Source: Ensifer sesbaniae (GTDB taxonomy: Bacteria; Pseudomonadota; Alphaproteobacteria; Rhizobiales; Rhizobiaceae). From it: a DNA stretch of 64,000 nt. The position numbers and the translations under genes were made by a program. The stretch is from contig NZ_JABEKU010000001.1 of the NCBI RefSeq assembly GCF_013283665.1, positions 62,001 through 126,000 on the forward strand, written 5' to 3'. This document shows, piece after piece, positions 35,942 to 44,933 of the stretch (positions are counted from its first letter, which is position 1; every line of letters starts with the position of its first letter). The notes under the pieces are model-generated. The model was not told where the DNA came from, searched no databases, and was given only the letters and a program-made list of their open reading frames with translations.

Positions 35942-38269
35942 CTACTCGCCCTCCAGTAATCGATAGATTTCCTGCTCCTGGGCAAAGTGTAGCCGTGTGA
36001 TGGCTTCGAGCCCGTGAAGCAGGCGCTGGATTTCGTAACGCTGTGCCGGGCTCGGCCCATGGTCGCCAAGGGCCTTTCGAAGCGAAGTCAGGTTGTGGAC
36101 CTGACGCTGAATCTCCATGTGAGTCCTGCTCATGCCGGCAAAGGCATCCGGCGTGCCCACCTGTCTGCGCAGTCTCGGATAGAGTTCCTCGTCGTCCCTT
36201 CGCTCATGCGGAAGAAGATGTCGTCGCAGCAAGGCGTCCAGGTCCGCAAGCTCGTTGCGAGCCTCCGATTCAGAGACGTGTTGGATACGGTCGGTCGTAT
36301 GTCGGATCTCGTCCACCACATCCAGCAGGGCCTGATGCTCGGCTTCGAGTTCCAGGAGTTCCGCGTGCGACATGCGTGTTGTTTTCCGCCAGCCGCGGAA
36401 AGGATCTCCGAGCGCGCGCAGCGCATTCAAGACGGCGACGACGTCGATAACTTCCTGCAGCAGGGCGCCTTGAACCGGCGTCAAGTAACCGAGGGCGGCG
36501 ACAATCATGCCTGCGACAGACAAGCTCATCCCCACATAGACGCTCTCAAGCGCGATACCGCGTGAGCGATGCGCGATGCGGATGGCGCTGACGAGGCGAT
36601 CGAGCCTGTCCACCAGGATCACGATATCAGCCGCTTCCGATGAGGCAGCGGCCCCTCGCGCACCCATCGCTACGCCGATGTCGGCGGCCGCGAGCGCTGG
36701 CGCGTCGTTGACGCCGTCGCCCACCATCATGACCGGTCCGGCCGACCTCTCTGCGTACACGATCCGCGTTTTGTCCTCCGGCTTCAATTCCGCGACAATG
36801 CTGTCCAGCCCCAGGAATGACTGCAGGCTTTCAGCGCGCTCAGTGCGATCTCCGGTCGCAAGCACGATTCGGGCGACGCCAGCGTCGCGCAATCGCCTCA
36901 GCACTGTGCCGGCCTCCGGCCTGACCTCGTCCGCCAGCAGAAGTGCGCCTGCCAGAACTCCGTCCTCGGCGACGAGCACCGAGACGGTGCCATCCCTCCT
37001 GATCCACTCCCGGATCTCTCGCGAGAAGGCGGTCTCATCGATCCTAGTGCTGACGAAATCCCACCCGCCGACCGCGATTTGGTGACCGTCTATGCGGCCG
37101 GTCACGCCGGAACCCGCCGCTTCGCGGGATCCGGATGGCGCGGAAAGGCTCAATCCTCGCTCCCTGGCGGCTGCCACCAGCGCGCGGGCGATCACGTGAT
37201 GTGAGCCTTGGTCCAGCGATGCCGCCAGTCGCAGCACGTCCATTGGGTCGCGATCGGTGCGGGATTTGACCTCGATCAGACGGGCCCGGCCATCGGTAAT
37301 TGTTCCGGTCTTGTCGAGGATCACCGTCTTCATGCGTGCAAGCATCTCGAGGGCGCCTCCGCCCTTCACTAGCACGCCTTTGCCGGCGCAGCGGGAAACG
37401 CCGGAAATGATCGCCACCGGGACCGCGAGAATGAGGGGGCACGGTGTCGCAATGACCAGGACGGCAAGCGCTCGGATCGCTTCCCCGCTTGAGGCCCAGG
37501 CCACTCCGGCCAGAAGGAGCGTGACCGCGAGAAACACCAGCGCGTAACGGTCGGCAAGCCGGACCATCGGCGCCTTCGCGGCCTTAGCCTCCTCCACCAG
37601 TCTGGCGATCGCCGCATAGGTGCTGTCGCTCGCCGAATTCGAAGCGAGCATTTCGAAGGCATCGCCGGCATTTGTCGTGCCGCTCGTCACGGGCTCGCCG
37701 GACCGGCGGCGGACCGGCAGGGCTTCGCCTGTCAGGGCCGATTCATCCAGTACCGCATGGCCATCCAACACACTCCCATCGACAGGTATCACCTCGCCAC
37801 GGCGCACCAGAATCCGGTCGCCAGGTGTCAATTCTTCGACGGAGACCTCCTGCAACCGCCCATCCGCGTAGCGCGCGGCCGTGCGCGGAACCCGATTGAG
37901 CAGTTCCGTCAATTCCCGGCGTGCGCGCCTTTCGGCGAAATCCTCCAACGCTTGTCCGCCCGTGAACATCAACGCGACAATGCTGCCGGTCAGATATTCG
38001 CCGAGGAAAAGCGCGCCGACCATCGCGAGTGCAGCGATCAAGTCGAGCCCGAACTCCCTCTTGCCGATACTGACGACGATCTCCTTGACGAGGCTCGCCA
38101 GGACGATCGCCGTGCCGGCCGCCCAAGATGCGGCGCTGAGATCGGGCTTCTCCGCGAGCCAGGCGAGCGTGCCTAAGAGCAATGCGGCAGCGATGGAGGC
38201 GAGGAGAAGACGCTTGCCCAGACGCTCTCCCTTCTGAAAAAGTAGCTCGGAAGCTCGACTCCTGCCCAA
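35942..38269 (-). CDS. nia: P1B-5 metal-transporting ATPase with C-terminal hemerythrin domain
   Basis: Encodes 775 residues. The membrane helix before the phosphorylation site carries VIATPCPLILAVPVA, the TPCP motif of the P1B-5 group. The actuator motif is ALTGEA, the phosphorylation site ILDKTGTITDG and the hinge [17 protein letters not shown]. From about residue 632 the protein continues as a hemerythrin-like domain with SHAELLELEAEHQALL, RRHLLPHERRDDEELYP, and LHFAQEQEIYRLLE. This architecture matches Nia of Sinorhizobium meliloti, described as a Ni/Fe exporter expressed in nodules. The Hr domain may sense iron or oxygen. A near-consensus FNR box lies 52 bp upstream. Confidence 0.9.
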   Translation of the reverse strand: MGRSRASELLFQKGERLGKRLLLASIAAALLLGTLAWLAEKPDLSAASWAAGTAIVLASLVKEIVVSIGKREFGLDLIAALAMVGALFLGEYLTGSIVALMFTGGQALEDFAERRARRELTELLNRVPRTAARYADGRLQEVSVEELTPGDRILVRRGEVIPVDGSVLDGHAVLDESALTGEALPVRRRSGEPVTSGTTNAGDAFEMLASNSASDSTYAAIARLVEEAKAAKAPMVRLADRYALVFLAVTLLLAGVAWASSGEAIRALAVLVIATPCPLILAVPVAIISGVSRCAGKGVLVKGGGALEMLARMKTVILDKTGTITDGRARLIEVKSRTDRDPMDVLRLAASLDQGSHHVIARALVAAARERGLSLSAPSGSREAAGSGVTGRIDGHQIAVGGWDFVSTRIDETAFSREIREWIRRDGTVSVLVAEDGVLAGALLLADEVRPEAGTVLRRLRDAGVARIVLATGDRTERAESLQSFLGLDSIVAELKPEDKTRIVYAERSAGPVMMVGDGVNDAPALAAADIGVAMGARGAAASSEAADIVILVDRLDRLVSAIRIAHRSRGIALESVYVGMSLSVAGMIVAALGYLTPVQGALLQEVIDVVAVLNALRALGDPFRGWRKTTRMSHAELLELEAEHQALLDVVDEIRHTTDRIQHVSESEARNELADLDALLRRHLLPHERRDDEELYPRLRRQVGTPDAFAGMSRTHMEIQRQVHNLTSLRKALGDHGPSPAQRYEIQRLLHGLEAITRLHFAQEQEIYRLLEGE

Positions 38270-38320
38270 GGTGTTCTCCCTCGGATTTCGTGAAGGATAT
38301 TAGATTATGGCACCGTTACC

Positions 38321-38334
38321 TTGATCCCGCGCAA
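38321..38334 (-). promoter_or_regulatory. One-mismatch FNR-type box before nia
   Basis: TTGATCCCGCGCAA differs from TTGA-N6-TCAA at one base. The predicted start near 38286 is 17 bases before ATG 38269, the same geometry as at the acsA operon. Confidence 0.55.
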
Positions 38335-38484
38335 AGCCCCCTGCAGGCAACGCTGAACGGCAGCCGAGGCACAACGCGAACGGCGACGCTTTTCCGAACT
38401 GGCTCACCGGGATAGGCGTCCAGCGACTTGTGCTTTGTGGGGCCCCCGGTTAGTAGCACATTGTAAGGGAGAAGCCGAAAACAA

Positions 38485-39170
38485 ATGGAACCTCTTATTC
38501 TCCGCCTGGGGCTCGCACTTGCGATAGGCCTGCTCGTAAGACTTGAGCGTGGGTGGAGAGAAAGAGACACGCCCGAAAGTAGCCGAACGGCAGGTATCCG
38601 CACTTATGGTATTTCAGGCCTGCTTGGCGGGATCTTGGCGGCACTGTCCGACACAGGACGGAGCGGTCTGATATTTGCCGGCAGTTTTATGAGTTTCGCG
38701 CTGAGTTTCACCTGGTTCAAGCTTGCGCGAAACGCGGCACGATGAGGACTTCAGCGTCACCGGAGTGGTCGCTGGGTTGTGCGTGTTTGCCCTCGGCGGG
38801 CTGGCCGTGGCGGAGGATCACCGGGTAGCGGCGGCGGGTGGGGCGACGCCCGCCGCGGTGCTCGCCAGCCGCGATCTGATGCATAACGTCCTCAAGAGGC
38901 TTCCATAGATCGAAGTGCGCTCGGCTTTGGTGCTTGTGGCAATGACTGCCATGGGCCTTACGGCACTCCGTGCGGGCTGGAGAGCGACACCGTTGCAGAT
39001 CGTCGAGGCCGCGGTGCTCGCAAACGCAGGCGGAAGGGTGCTGGTCGCTGTGGCAACTGGAACGTTCCGCTGTTGGCATCTCTCGCTGCGGTATCGCTTC
39101 TCGCCGCAGGAATTGGAAGCGTGGTCCATTTCCTCATTGTCCCCTAGTCGAGCGGCGAACTCGCCACTTG
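38485..39170 (+). pseudogene. Broken MgtC/DUF4010 membrane protein gene
   Basis: Three consecutive frames carry one MgtC-DUF4010 protein. 38485-38745 reads LGLALAIGLLVRLERGWRER and TYGISGLLGGILAALS. The next frame reads DEDFSVTGVVAGLCVFALGG to a stop near 38908. The third begins IEVRSALVLVAMTAMGL and ends within VEAAVLANAGGRVLVAVATG, with a large part between missing. Its 3' end overlaps the end of the convergent ATPase gene. It would have been a multi-helix inner membrane protein. Confidence 0.75.
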
Positions 39171-41821
39171 TCGACCTCCATGACCAGGAGGACAGATGAA
39201 GCGGCAACCAGCAGGACTGCCCATTCGGTCAACGATATCGGCGACACTTGCAGCGTATCGTTGAGGAGGGGAGTGTACATCGCGGCAATGTGGAGCGTCT
39301 GTGCCGCAACGACTGAGGCAAGCAGAAGAGGATTGGCAAGGACGCCGAGCGCGAAAATGGATCTGCGCTCAGACCGGCTCGCGAGGGTCTGGAAGTTTTC
39401 GAAAAGCACGAACAGCAACAGCAACAGATTGCGGGCTTCGCTTTCACTATAGCCCTGCTCGAGCAGAAGGTAGAACATCGCGAAACCTCCGGCTCCCATG
39501 ACGAGCGTGGATTGCCATATACGCCGGATCATCAGCCGATCGAAGATCGGCTCGCTCGGCTTGCGGGGCGCGCGGCTTAGCTCGTCGCCCTCCGGCCCCT
39601 CGCTAGCCAGCGTGATGTCTTGGACGCCATTGGTCACGAGATTGAGCCAGAGCAACTGCACGGGGAGAAGGGGCATCGGCATGCCGAGAGGGATTGCCAG
39701 CAGGAAGAGCAGCAGCTCCGCGGCCCCTGTCGACATCAGCATGAAGATAACCTTGCGGATGTTCGCATAGGCGACCCGGCCCTCCCGGATGCCGCTGACG
39801 ATCGACGCGAAGTTGTCATCGGTGATGACGATGTCGGCGCTCTCCTTGGCCACCTCTGTACCCTTGCGCCCCATGGCCACGCCGATATGCGCGTGCTTCA
39901 GCGCAGGCGCATCGTTGACGCCGTCGCCCGTGACGGCGACAAAGTGCCCGTTGCGAGCAAGCGACAGGATGATTTCCAGTTTTTGCGACGGCGCCACACG
40001 CGCATAGATGCGGCCATGGCGCGTCAGGTGGTCGAGACTCTCCTGTCCGTTTTCCTCGGCCACGCGCACGTCTTCGCCGGTGACCACCTGATCTTCGGTG
40101 AAGATCAGCCCGGCATGGGAGGCAATTGCTCCTGCGGTTTTAGGATCGTCACCGGTGACCATCGCCACGTCGACGCCTGCTGAGTGGCAATCGCGAATTG
40201 CTTGCGGCACCTCCGGCCGCACTGGATCCTGCATTCCGGCGAGGCCCAGAAAGACCAGATCGACGAGGAGGTGCCGCCCGAAGCCTCCATCCGCCTCGAT
40301 CGCCGTCTCGCCCTCTGCAAAGGCAAGGACTCGCAAGCCGCGCGCGGCCATCTCTTCCTTTTGCCGGAGGAGGACGTCCCGATCGATCGGCTCGGCGCGA
40401 CCGGCCATGTCCATCCGATCGGCCATGTCGATCAGGGTCTCTGCGGCGCCTTTAACGAAGATGCGGATGCTGTCGCCGTGGCGGTGAAACGAGGCAGCAT
40501 ATTTGAGGTCCGGCTCATAGGGGATGCGGGCAATGAGAGGATAGTCATCCTCGATTGCTTCACGTGGCAGCCCCGCCTTGTACGCCGCTGCCAGCAATGC
40601 AATGTCGACCGTATCGCCAACGGCGGTCCAGCTGCTGTCTTCCCTGGTAAGCGATCCTTCGTTGGGCAGCGAAGCGGCCTTTAACAGGGCAATGGCCCGT
40701 TCTCGCGCCTCCGCGGGAGGAGTGCCGTCGCCCCGAATCGTGCAGGCGTCCAGATCAGTGCCGGTATCGCAGATGATATCAGTGCCGTCCGGCAGGCGGA
40801 TATCCGTCACGGTCAACTCATTGAGCGTCAGGGTGCCGGTCTTGTCGGTGGCGATCATCGTGCAGGAGCCAAGCGCTTCCACGGCGGGCATTCGGCGCAC
40901 GATGACGTGTGCTTTCGCCATGCGGCGCATGCTGATTGCCAGGGCGACCGATATCGCGATCGGTAGGCCTTCGGGGATCGCGCTCACCGCAAGGCCAACG
41001 GACATCATGAAGAGCTGGCTCGGCGTCATCGCCCGGGCTATTCCGACGAGGACGAGAAGAGCCACGGCAGCCGCGACGATCCATGCGATCAGTTGCGAAA
41101 AGCGGTCCAAGCGGATCATCAAGGGAGGCTTGGCAAGGGATTCCTTGCCGATCGCGGCCGCGATTTTTCCGATCTCGGTGGCCGCCCCGGTTGCGGCGAC
41201 GATGCCGCGTCCGCGGCCACGCGTAACGAGCGTTCCCGCGAAGGCCATGGGACGGCTGTGGACTTCGGATGTAGCCTCAACGGCCAACATGGTCTTATGG
41301 ACTGGAGCCGACTCTCCCGTCAGTAAGGATTCGTCGCAGACAAGGTCGGTTGCGGCGGTGAGTCCAATGTCGGCCGGCACGCGTCCGCCCGCCTCGAGTA
41401 GGACTAGATCACCCGGCACGAGCAGCCGGGCGTCGATCTCCTGAGATTGCCCGTCGCGGACGGCGTTCGACTTTGGCTGTTCCAGTTTCCGCAGTGCGAG
41501 CGCCGCCTTGCCGGCCGAGTGCTCCTGCATGCAGCCGATAACGCCGTTCGCGACGAGGACAATGCCGATGAAAAGAGCGTCCCGCACATCGCCGAGCGTG
41601 AGCGACACAAGGGTCGCGGCCAGCAGGATGTAGATGAGCGGACTGCGAAACTGGCGCAGGAACGTTGCGAGCAGGGACGACGCCTGCGGTTCGGGAAGGG
41701 TATTCGGCCCAAATTGCATGAGCCGAATATCCGCCTCCTCCTGGCTCAGCCCCATGGGGAAACCGTCAGCGACTCCAGCATCTGTGTGGGGGCATGCGGT
41801 GCCGGAGGTTGCTGAGTTCAT
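39134..41821 (-). CDS. P2-type (Ca/Mg-like) cation-transporting ATPase
   Basis: Encodes 895 residues from ATG 41821 (GAGG 8 bases upstream); ATG 41863 would add 14 but its GGAGG is only 2 bases away. Full P2A layout: GLSQEEADIRLMQFGPN, actuator with LLTGESAPVHKT, membrane helix [63 protein letters not shown] and a six-helix C-terminal bundle with PVQLLWLNLVTNGVQDI. This resembles Ca2+-ATPases and PMA-like pumps. It is one of four intact P-type pumps here. No FNR-type box was found upstream. Confidence 0.92.
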   Translation of the reverse strand: MNSATSGTACPHTDAGVADGFPMGLSQEEADIRLMQFGPNTLPEPQASSLLATFLRQFRSPLIYILLAATLVSLTLGDVRDALFIGIVLVANGVIGCMQEHSAGKAALALRKLEQPKSNAVRDGQSQEIDARLLVPGDLVLLEAGGRVPADIGLTAATDLVCDESLLTGESAPVHKTMLAVEATSEVHSRPMAFAGTLVTRGRGRGIVAATGAATEIGKIAAAIGKESLAKPPLMIRLDRFSQLIAWIVAAAVALLVLVGIARAMTPSQLFMMSVGLAVSAIPEGLPIAISVALAISMRRMAKAHVIVRRMPAVEALGSCTMIATDKTGTLTLNELTVTDIRLPDGTDIICDTGTDLDACTIRGDGTPPAEARERAIALLKAASLPNEGSLTREDSSWTAVGDTVDIALLAAAYKAGLPREAIEDDYPLIARIPYEPDLKYAASFHRHGDSIRIFVKGAAETLIDMADRMDMAGRAEPIDRDVLLRQKEEMAARGLRVLAFAEGETAIEADGGFGRHLLVDLVFLGLAGMQDPVRPEVPQAIRDCHSAGVDVAMVTGDDPKTAGAIASHAGLIFTEDQVVTGEDVRVAEENGQESLDHLTRHGRIYARVAPSQKLEIILSLARNGHFVAVTGDGVNDAPALKHAHIGVAMGRKGTEVAKESADIVITDDNFASIVSGIREGRVAYANIRKVIFMLMSTGAAELLLFLLAIPLGMPMPLLPVQLLWLNLVTNGVQDITLASEGPEGDELSRAPRKPSEPIFDRLMIRRIWQSTLVMGAGGFAMFYLLLEQGYSESEARNLLLLLFVLFENFQTLASRSERRSIFALGVLANPLLLASVVAAQTLHIAAMYTPLLNDTLQVSPISLTEWAVLLVAASSVLLVMEVDKWRVRRSTRGQ

Positions 41822-41899
41822 GTGGTGTGCCTCAGGTTCCTCAACTAGCAACTGATTTGTCATTGCCTCCGGCACCCCCGGATCCGTGCCGCCGCCCGG

Positions 41900-42219
41900 C
41901 TAAACGACCGTTTGCGCGGCCAGATTCTCGGCGAACAACTTCTCTTTTCCATGAAAGCGCTTTGCCGCCTTGACTGCAATGCTCGAGCCGATGTCGGCCA
42001 TGCGCCCTACCTCCCTTGAGTAGTCGAGGAGGCCAGTTTGTCAGAACTCTCTTCAGGAATTTCACAGTTTCGATTTGATACCGAAGCACTGCCTTGAACG
42101 CTTCGGTCTGAAGACGCTCCAGCGAAAAAAAGGGCATTCGGACCATCGATTGAGGTCGGTGTCCACATCGAATTGGGCCAAAATGGATGCATCAGTGGGT
42201 AAGTGTTCGTTCCGTACAT
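41900..42219 (-). pseudogene. Broken phasin-like protein gene
   Basis: ATG 42219 has AAGGAG upstream and reads MYGTNTYPLMHPFWPNSMWT. The frame shifts in a run of seven Ts near 42130 into FFSLERLQTEAFKAVLRYQI, shifts again near 42020 into SSIAVKAAKRFHGKEKLFAE, and ends at 41900. The order matches small phasin-family proteins that coat polyhydroxybutyrate granules. Two indels destroy it; the first lies in a homopolymer, so a sequencing error is possible there, but the second is not. Confidence 0.6.
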
Positions 42220-42331
42220 GGATACAGCTCCTTACATAGACACATAGACGGTACTCGGCTGGTGGCTTGCGATCGGATAACGGCTCGTCATTCAATTGGC
42301 TCAATCACCCGCATCGACGTCCGCGAGCGAT
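42220..42331. other. Short gap between the phasin relic and the BON gene
   Basis: No feature recognised beyond the phasin ribosome-binding site near 42225-42233 on the minus strand. Confidence 0.3.
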
Positions 42332-42754
42332 TCAGGGACTCAGGCGCACTCGAGCATCCTCGATGCTCAAGAAGTCTTCGACGGCTGTCACGCCTCGAGC
42401 CGACCAGGCCGCTCGCTCGGCCACGGCTCGCTCGCGCCGGCTTTGAACCTTCCCATGCAAGGTGACGTGACTGCCGGATACTTCTACCTGGATGTTTTCG
42501 GCTTCTATCTCAGCATTGCGTTTGAGCGCTTCCCGGATGCCATGCCTGATGTCGAGCACGTTCATCATGGGACGAATCCTCTGGCGGTTGTCGATACCCG
42601 TGATGCCAGCCAAGCGACGCACCAAGCTCTCGGCCGCATTACGCTGGGAATAAAAATCGACTGTCCCCTCCAGGCTCACGTAGCCTTTTTCGACCTTGAA
42701 CTGGATGTCCCTGAGGTCGGCAATTGCGGCTCCCCAGGTGAGAATTTTTATCAC
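42332..42754 (-). CDS. Truncated BON-domain protein
   Basis: Encodes 140 residues with two BON domains (about 15-75 and 80-135: FKVEKGYVSLEGTVDFYSQR and VSGSHVTLHGKVQSRRERA). It corresponds to the last two-thirds of the three-BON protein at 59927-60583; the first BON and the normal start are missing. Homology (DEIASRVIKIL) extends upstream to the Hsp20 stop codon, so a deletion fused the gene directly behind hsp20. Translation would rely on GTG 42754 and coupling to hsp20. BON domains bind membranes or phospholipid. May be a functional remnant or a pseudogene. Confidence 0.65.
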   Translation of the reverse strand: MIKILTWGAAIADLRDIQFKVEKGYVSLEGTVDFYSQRNAAESLVRRLAGITGIDNRQRIRPMMNVLDIRHGIREALKRNAEIEAENIQVEVSGSHVTLHGKVQSRRERAVAERAAWSARGVTAVEDFLSIEDARVRLSP

Positions 42755-42778
42755 GCGGCTAGCGATCTCGTCGAAATG

Positions 42779-43306
42779 CTAGGCTGGTTTGATCTGGATT
42801 TTGCGCTCGCTCTGCTGCGCTTCGGGGGTCTTTGGCAGGGTCACGGAAAGAACGCCCTTCGAATAATTGGCGGCGATGTTGTCGGCATCAATGCCGTCAG
42901 GCAATCGGAAGGCCCTCTGGAATGAGCCGTAGCGACCCTCTGAAAGGACGTAGTCCTTGTTCTTCTCTTCTTTCCGCTCCTGCTTCTCACCCCGGATCGT
43001 CAAGGTTCCGTTGGAGACCGCTACCTCTATCTCCTTTTCCTCCATCCCTGGCAGTTCGCAGGTAATTTCGTAACTCTTCTCTGTTTCCGCTACGTCGACG
43101 GCGGGCGCGATCTTGAACTCCGACTGCCGCGGCATCCGACGCATGAATGCGGACGCAAAGGGGCGATGCCACAGCGTCGTAGCGGAGTCGTCGAACAGGC
43201 GGTCGATTTCGGATCGGAGGCTTTCGAACGGGAGCCACGACTCGCCGCGATGCTCGACTGCTTTCTCTTCCGACTTGACGGGCAATTTGGTTACAGGTTC
43301 GGCCAT
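42779..43306 (-). CDS. Small heat shock protein, Hsp20/alpha-crystallin family
   Basis: Encodes 175 residues from ATG 43306 (AAGGAGAACCAGCC upstream). The alpha-crystallin domain spans about 70-165 with APAVDVAETEKSYEITCELP and GVLSVTLPKTPEA; the C-terminal tail IQIKPA carries the I-x-I/V-type anchoring motif. The N-terminal arm includes SWLPFESLRSEIDRLFDD. It is an ATP-independent holdase of the class A type common in rhizobia. The BON fragment lies 24 bp downstream. An exact FNR-type box lies about 150 bp upstream. Confidence 0.93.
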   Translation of the reverse strand: MAEPVTKLPVKSEEKAVEHRGESWLPFESLRSEIDRLFDDSATTLWHRPFASAFMRRMPRQSEFKIAPAVDVAETEKSYEITCELPGMEEKEIEVAVSNGTLTIRGEKQERKEEKNKDYVLSEGRYGSFQRAFRLPDGIDADNIAANYSKGVLSVTLPKTPEAQQSERKIQIKPA

Positions 43307-43456
43307 GGCTGGTTCTCCTTCAGAGCAGAGTTGCAGGCTCATCGGGCCGCTCGTTGGAAGCACGACCGCAAAACCACCCTGGCTGAGCCTGTTGCGTTTC
43401 TCGCCCGGTGTTCCAGCCAGTTGTGTTCATTAGAGCCCTATGTGGCACCAGGCTCA

Positions 43457-43470
43457 TTGATGCGCGTCAA
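43457..43470. promoter_or_regulatory. FNR/FixK-type box upstream of hsp20
   Basis: TTGATGCGCGTCAA, exact, identical to the box at 58433. Leftward it predicts a start near 43422 and a 116-base leader to hsp20; rightward, near 43505, about 106 bases before the small gene at 43611. Direction is uncertain. Confidence 0.7.
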
Positions 43471-43610
43471 AGACGCCAAGCAGTAGTACCGAAAACCCGC
43501 CCGCCATTCCCTTTTTGACGGAGAACAAGGCGCGCTCCCTGGATGTGTGATGTACTTCAACGCGGCAGCCGTCGTTGGTGGGTGACGGTCAAGGTCAGCG
43601 GAATTCGACA

Positions 43611-43850
43611 ATGACCAGGCACAACCTATTTCACGCTATCCAGACAGCCATCATTAGTAGGCTGCTTCTCATCATCATCGTGCTCATGATTGCCTCGCTG
43701 GTCACCGTCCTGCCCATCAAAGGCTGCGCGAATGCAGGCAGGCAAACGGGACTGGAAACGACAGAAATCTCGGCAGTCCATCCGGCTCACTCAAGCAAAC
43801 CCGGCGCTGCCTCGATGATGGAGGCGCTCGCGCGTCAGCGCATATCTTGA
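43611..43850 (+). CDS. Small membrane protein, hypothetical
   Basis: Encodes 79 residues with one clear membrane helix (SRLLLIIIVLMIASLVTVLP) near residues 15-37 and a polar C-terminal half. It could be a signal anchor or a short exported peptide. The ribosome-binding site is weak and no family is recognised. Its end overlaps the end of the convergent glucokinase-like gene by 16 bases. Real-gene status is uncertain. Confidence 0.35.
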   Translation: MTRHNLFHAIQTAIISRLLLIIIVLMIASLVTVLPIKGCANAGRQTGLETTEISAVHPAHSSKPGAASMMEALARQRIS

Positions 43851-44797
43851 GTAAGTGCCTTTGCTGCTCCGCGCAGTACGGCGTCTTCGCTTCTGATCAG
43901 GAAAACGGGTATTTGCGACAGCCAGTCCGATCGTCGTCCTTTCGCCTCGAATGCGAGACGGAAGGCACCGTTGTGGAGGAGTTTCTCCATCTTCCGCAGT
44001 ATCGGGCCCCACAGATAGACTCCGCCTCGGGCTTCATAAAGGAGGGCTATATCGCCTGCAAATCTGCCAAGCCAGGTGGCGAAATAGTTTATCGCCGTTG
44101 TCGCGCAGCGATCGTCCCCCTGCAAGCCGGCGCTGACAATGTCAGCGGCCTGAAGGAAGCGCGCTGGCTGTCCCGAACTCTCAAGCAGGATCTGGTAAAG
44201 CTGTGCTAGTCCCCGACCCGACAACAGATGCTCAACGGAAACATGGCCCGCGTCGCTGCGAACGCGCTCCAAGATGTCAAGTTCCTCGTGCGTTCGGGGT
44301 GCAAAGGACATGCTTCCGGCGCGAGTGTGGAACTGGCTGCAAGAGCCATTGATTTGAGTGAGTACCCCTACGCCGACTGCGTCGCCAATGCTTGCGACAG
44401 CCTTCGCCGCGTCGCGACGGCCCTCTGCCCCTCCGAATTGGACGACGTCATGCGGGGCGAGATCGGGCAAGACGAGCGAAAGCGCGTCGATCGAATCGAT
44501 GATTTGAACGTGGTGCCATTCACCGGCATGTCCCTCGGCGAGCCTGCGTTCCAAATCACTGACGGGCAACAATTCGCTGTTTGCGATTGTGATCCCCAAG
44601 GCAGGTGGACAGATTGGTAGAGAGCGCCGGTAAGCGGCCAGCGCCTCGACCACGGATCCAAATACGTTCTTTCCGAACTGCACATAATCTTCGATCGTCA
44701 GCCTGTCAGTGTGGACGACGGCGAAGCGCATGTGGGTCTCGCCAATGTCAGCCACAACAGCTTCATGTGTGAATTTGTTCACCTCGGCCTCCAACAT
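43835..44797 (-). CDS. Glucokinase-like protein lacking catalytic residues
   Basis: Encodes 320 residues with the overall Glk fold: VVADIGETHMRFAVV at residues 14-28 (normally DIGGTNARxA), HVSVEHLLSGRGLAQLY and a conserved C-terminal region. Key positions differ from E. coli Glk: the Asn-Asp pair that supplies the catalytic base is Asp-Ser (IIDSIDAL, residues 99-106), and the glucose-binding EGGHVDFAP segment reads RAGSMSFAP. It probably does not phosphorylate glucose and may be a regulatory or sugar-sensing homologue. It is divergent from PEP synthase, with an exact FNR box between. The start at 44797 lies only 40 bp from that box. Confidence 0.75.
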   Translation of the reverse strand: MLEAEVNKFTHEAVVADIGETHMRFAVVHTDRLTIEDYVQFGKNVFGSVVEALAAYRRSLPICPPALGITIANSELLPVSDLERRLAEGHAGEWHHVQIIDSIDALSLVLPDLAPHDVVQFGGAEGRRDAAKAVASIGDAVGVGVLTQINGSCSQFHTRAGSMSFAPRTHEELDILERVRSDAGHVSVEHLLSGRGLAQLYQILLESSGQPARFLQAADIVSAGLQGDDRCATTAINYFATWLGRFAGDIALLYEARGGVYLWGPILRKMEKLLHNGAFRLAFEAKGRRSDWLSQIPVFLIRSEDAVLRGAAKALTQDMR

Positions 44798-44836
44798 ATT
44801 CTGCTGAGAGTATGCAGCAGGCTAGCCCTTCGCACT

Positions 44837-44850
44837 TTGATGGACGTCAA
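44837..44850 (+). promoter_or_regulatory. FNR/FixK-type box before PEP synthase
   Basis: TTGATGGACGTCAA, exact. The predicted rightward start near 44885 leaves a 49-base leader to ATG 44934. A leftward start near 44802 would give a nearly leaderless glucokinase-like message. Confidence 0.8.
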
Positions 44851-44933
44851 GGTCACCGATGTCGTGAAGGCATAGGGTATCGCGGTTTCGATGCGGAGGC
44901 CTCCAGCGGGCAGTCTCAACACGGGAGGTGAAA

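Noticed and set aside
36470-36490. TTGAACCGGCGTCAAG as a possible FNR box
   Set aside because: The half sites are seven, not six, bases apart and it lies inside the nia coding region.
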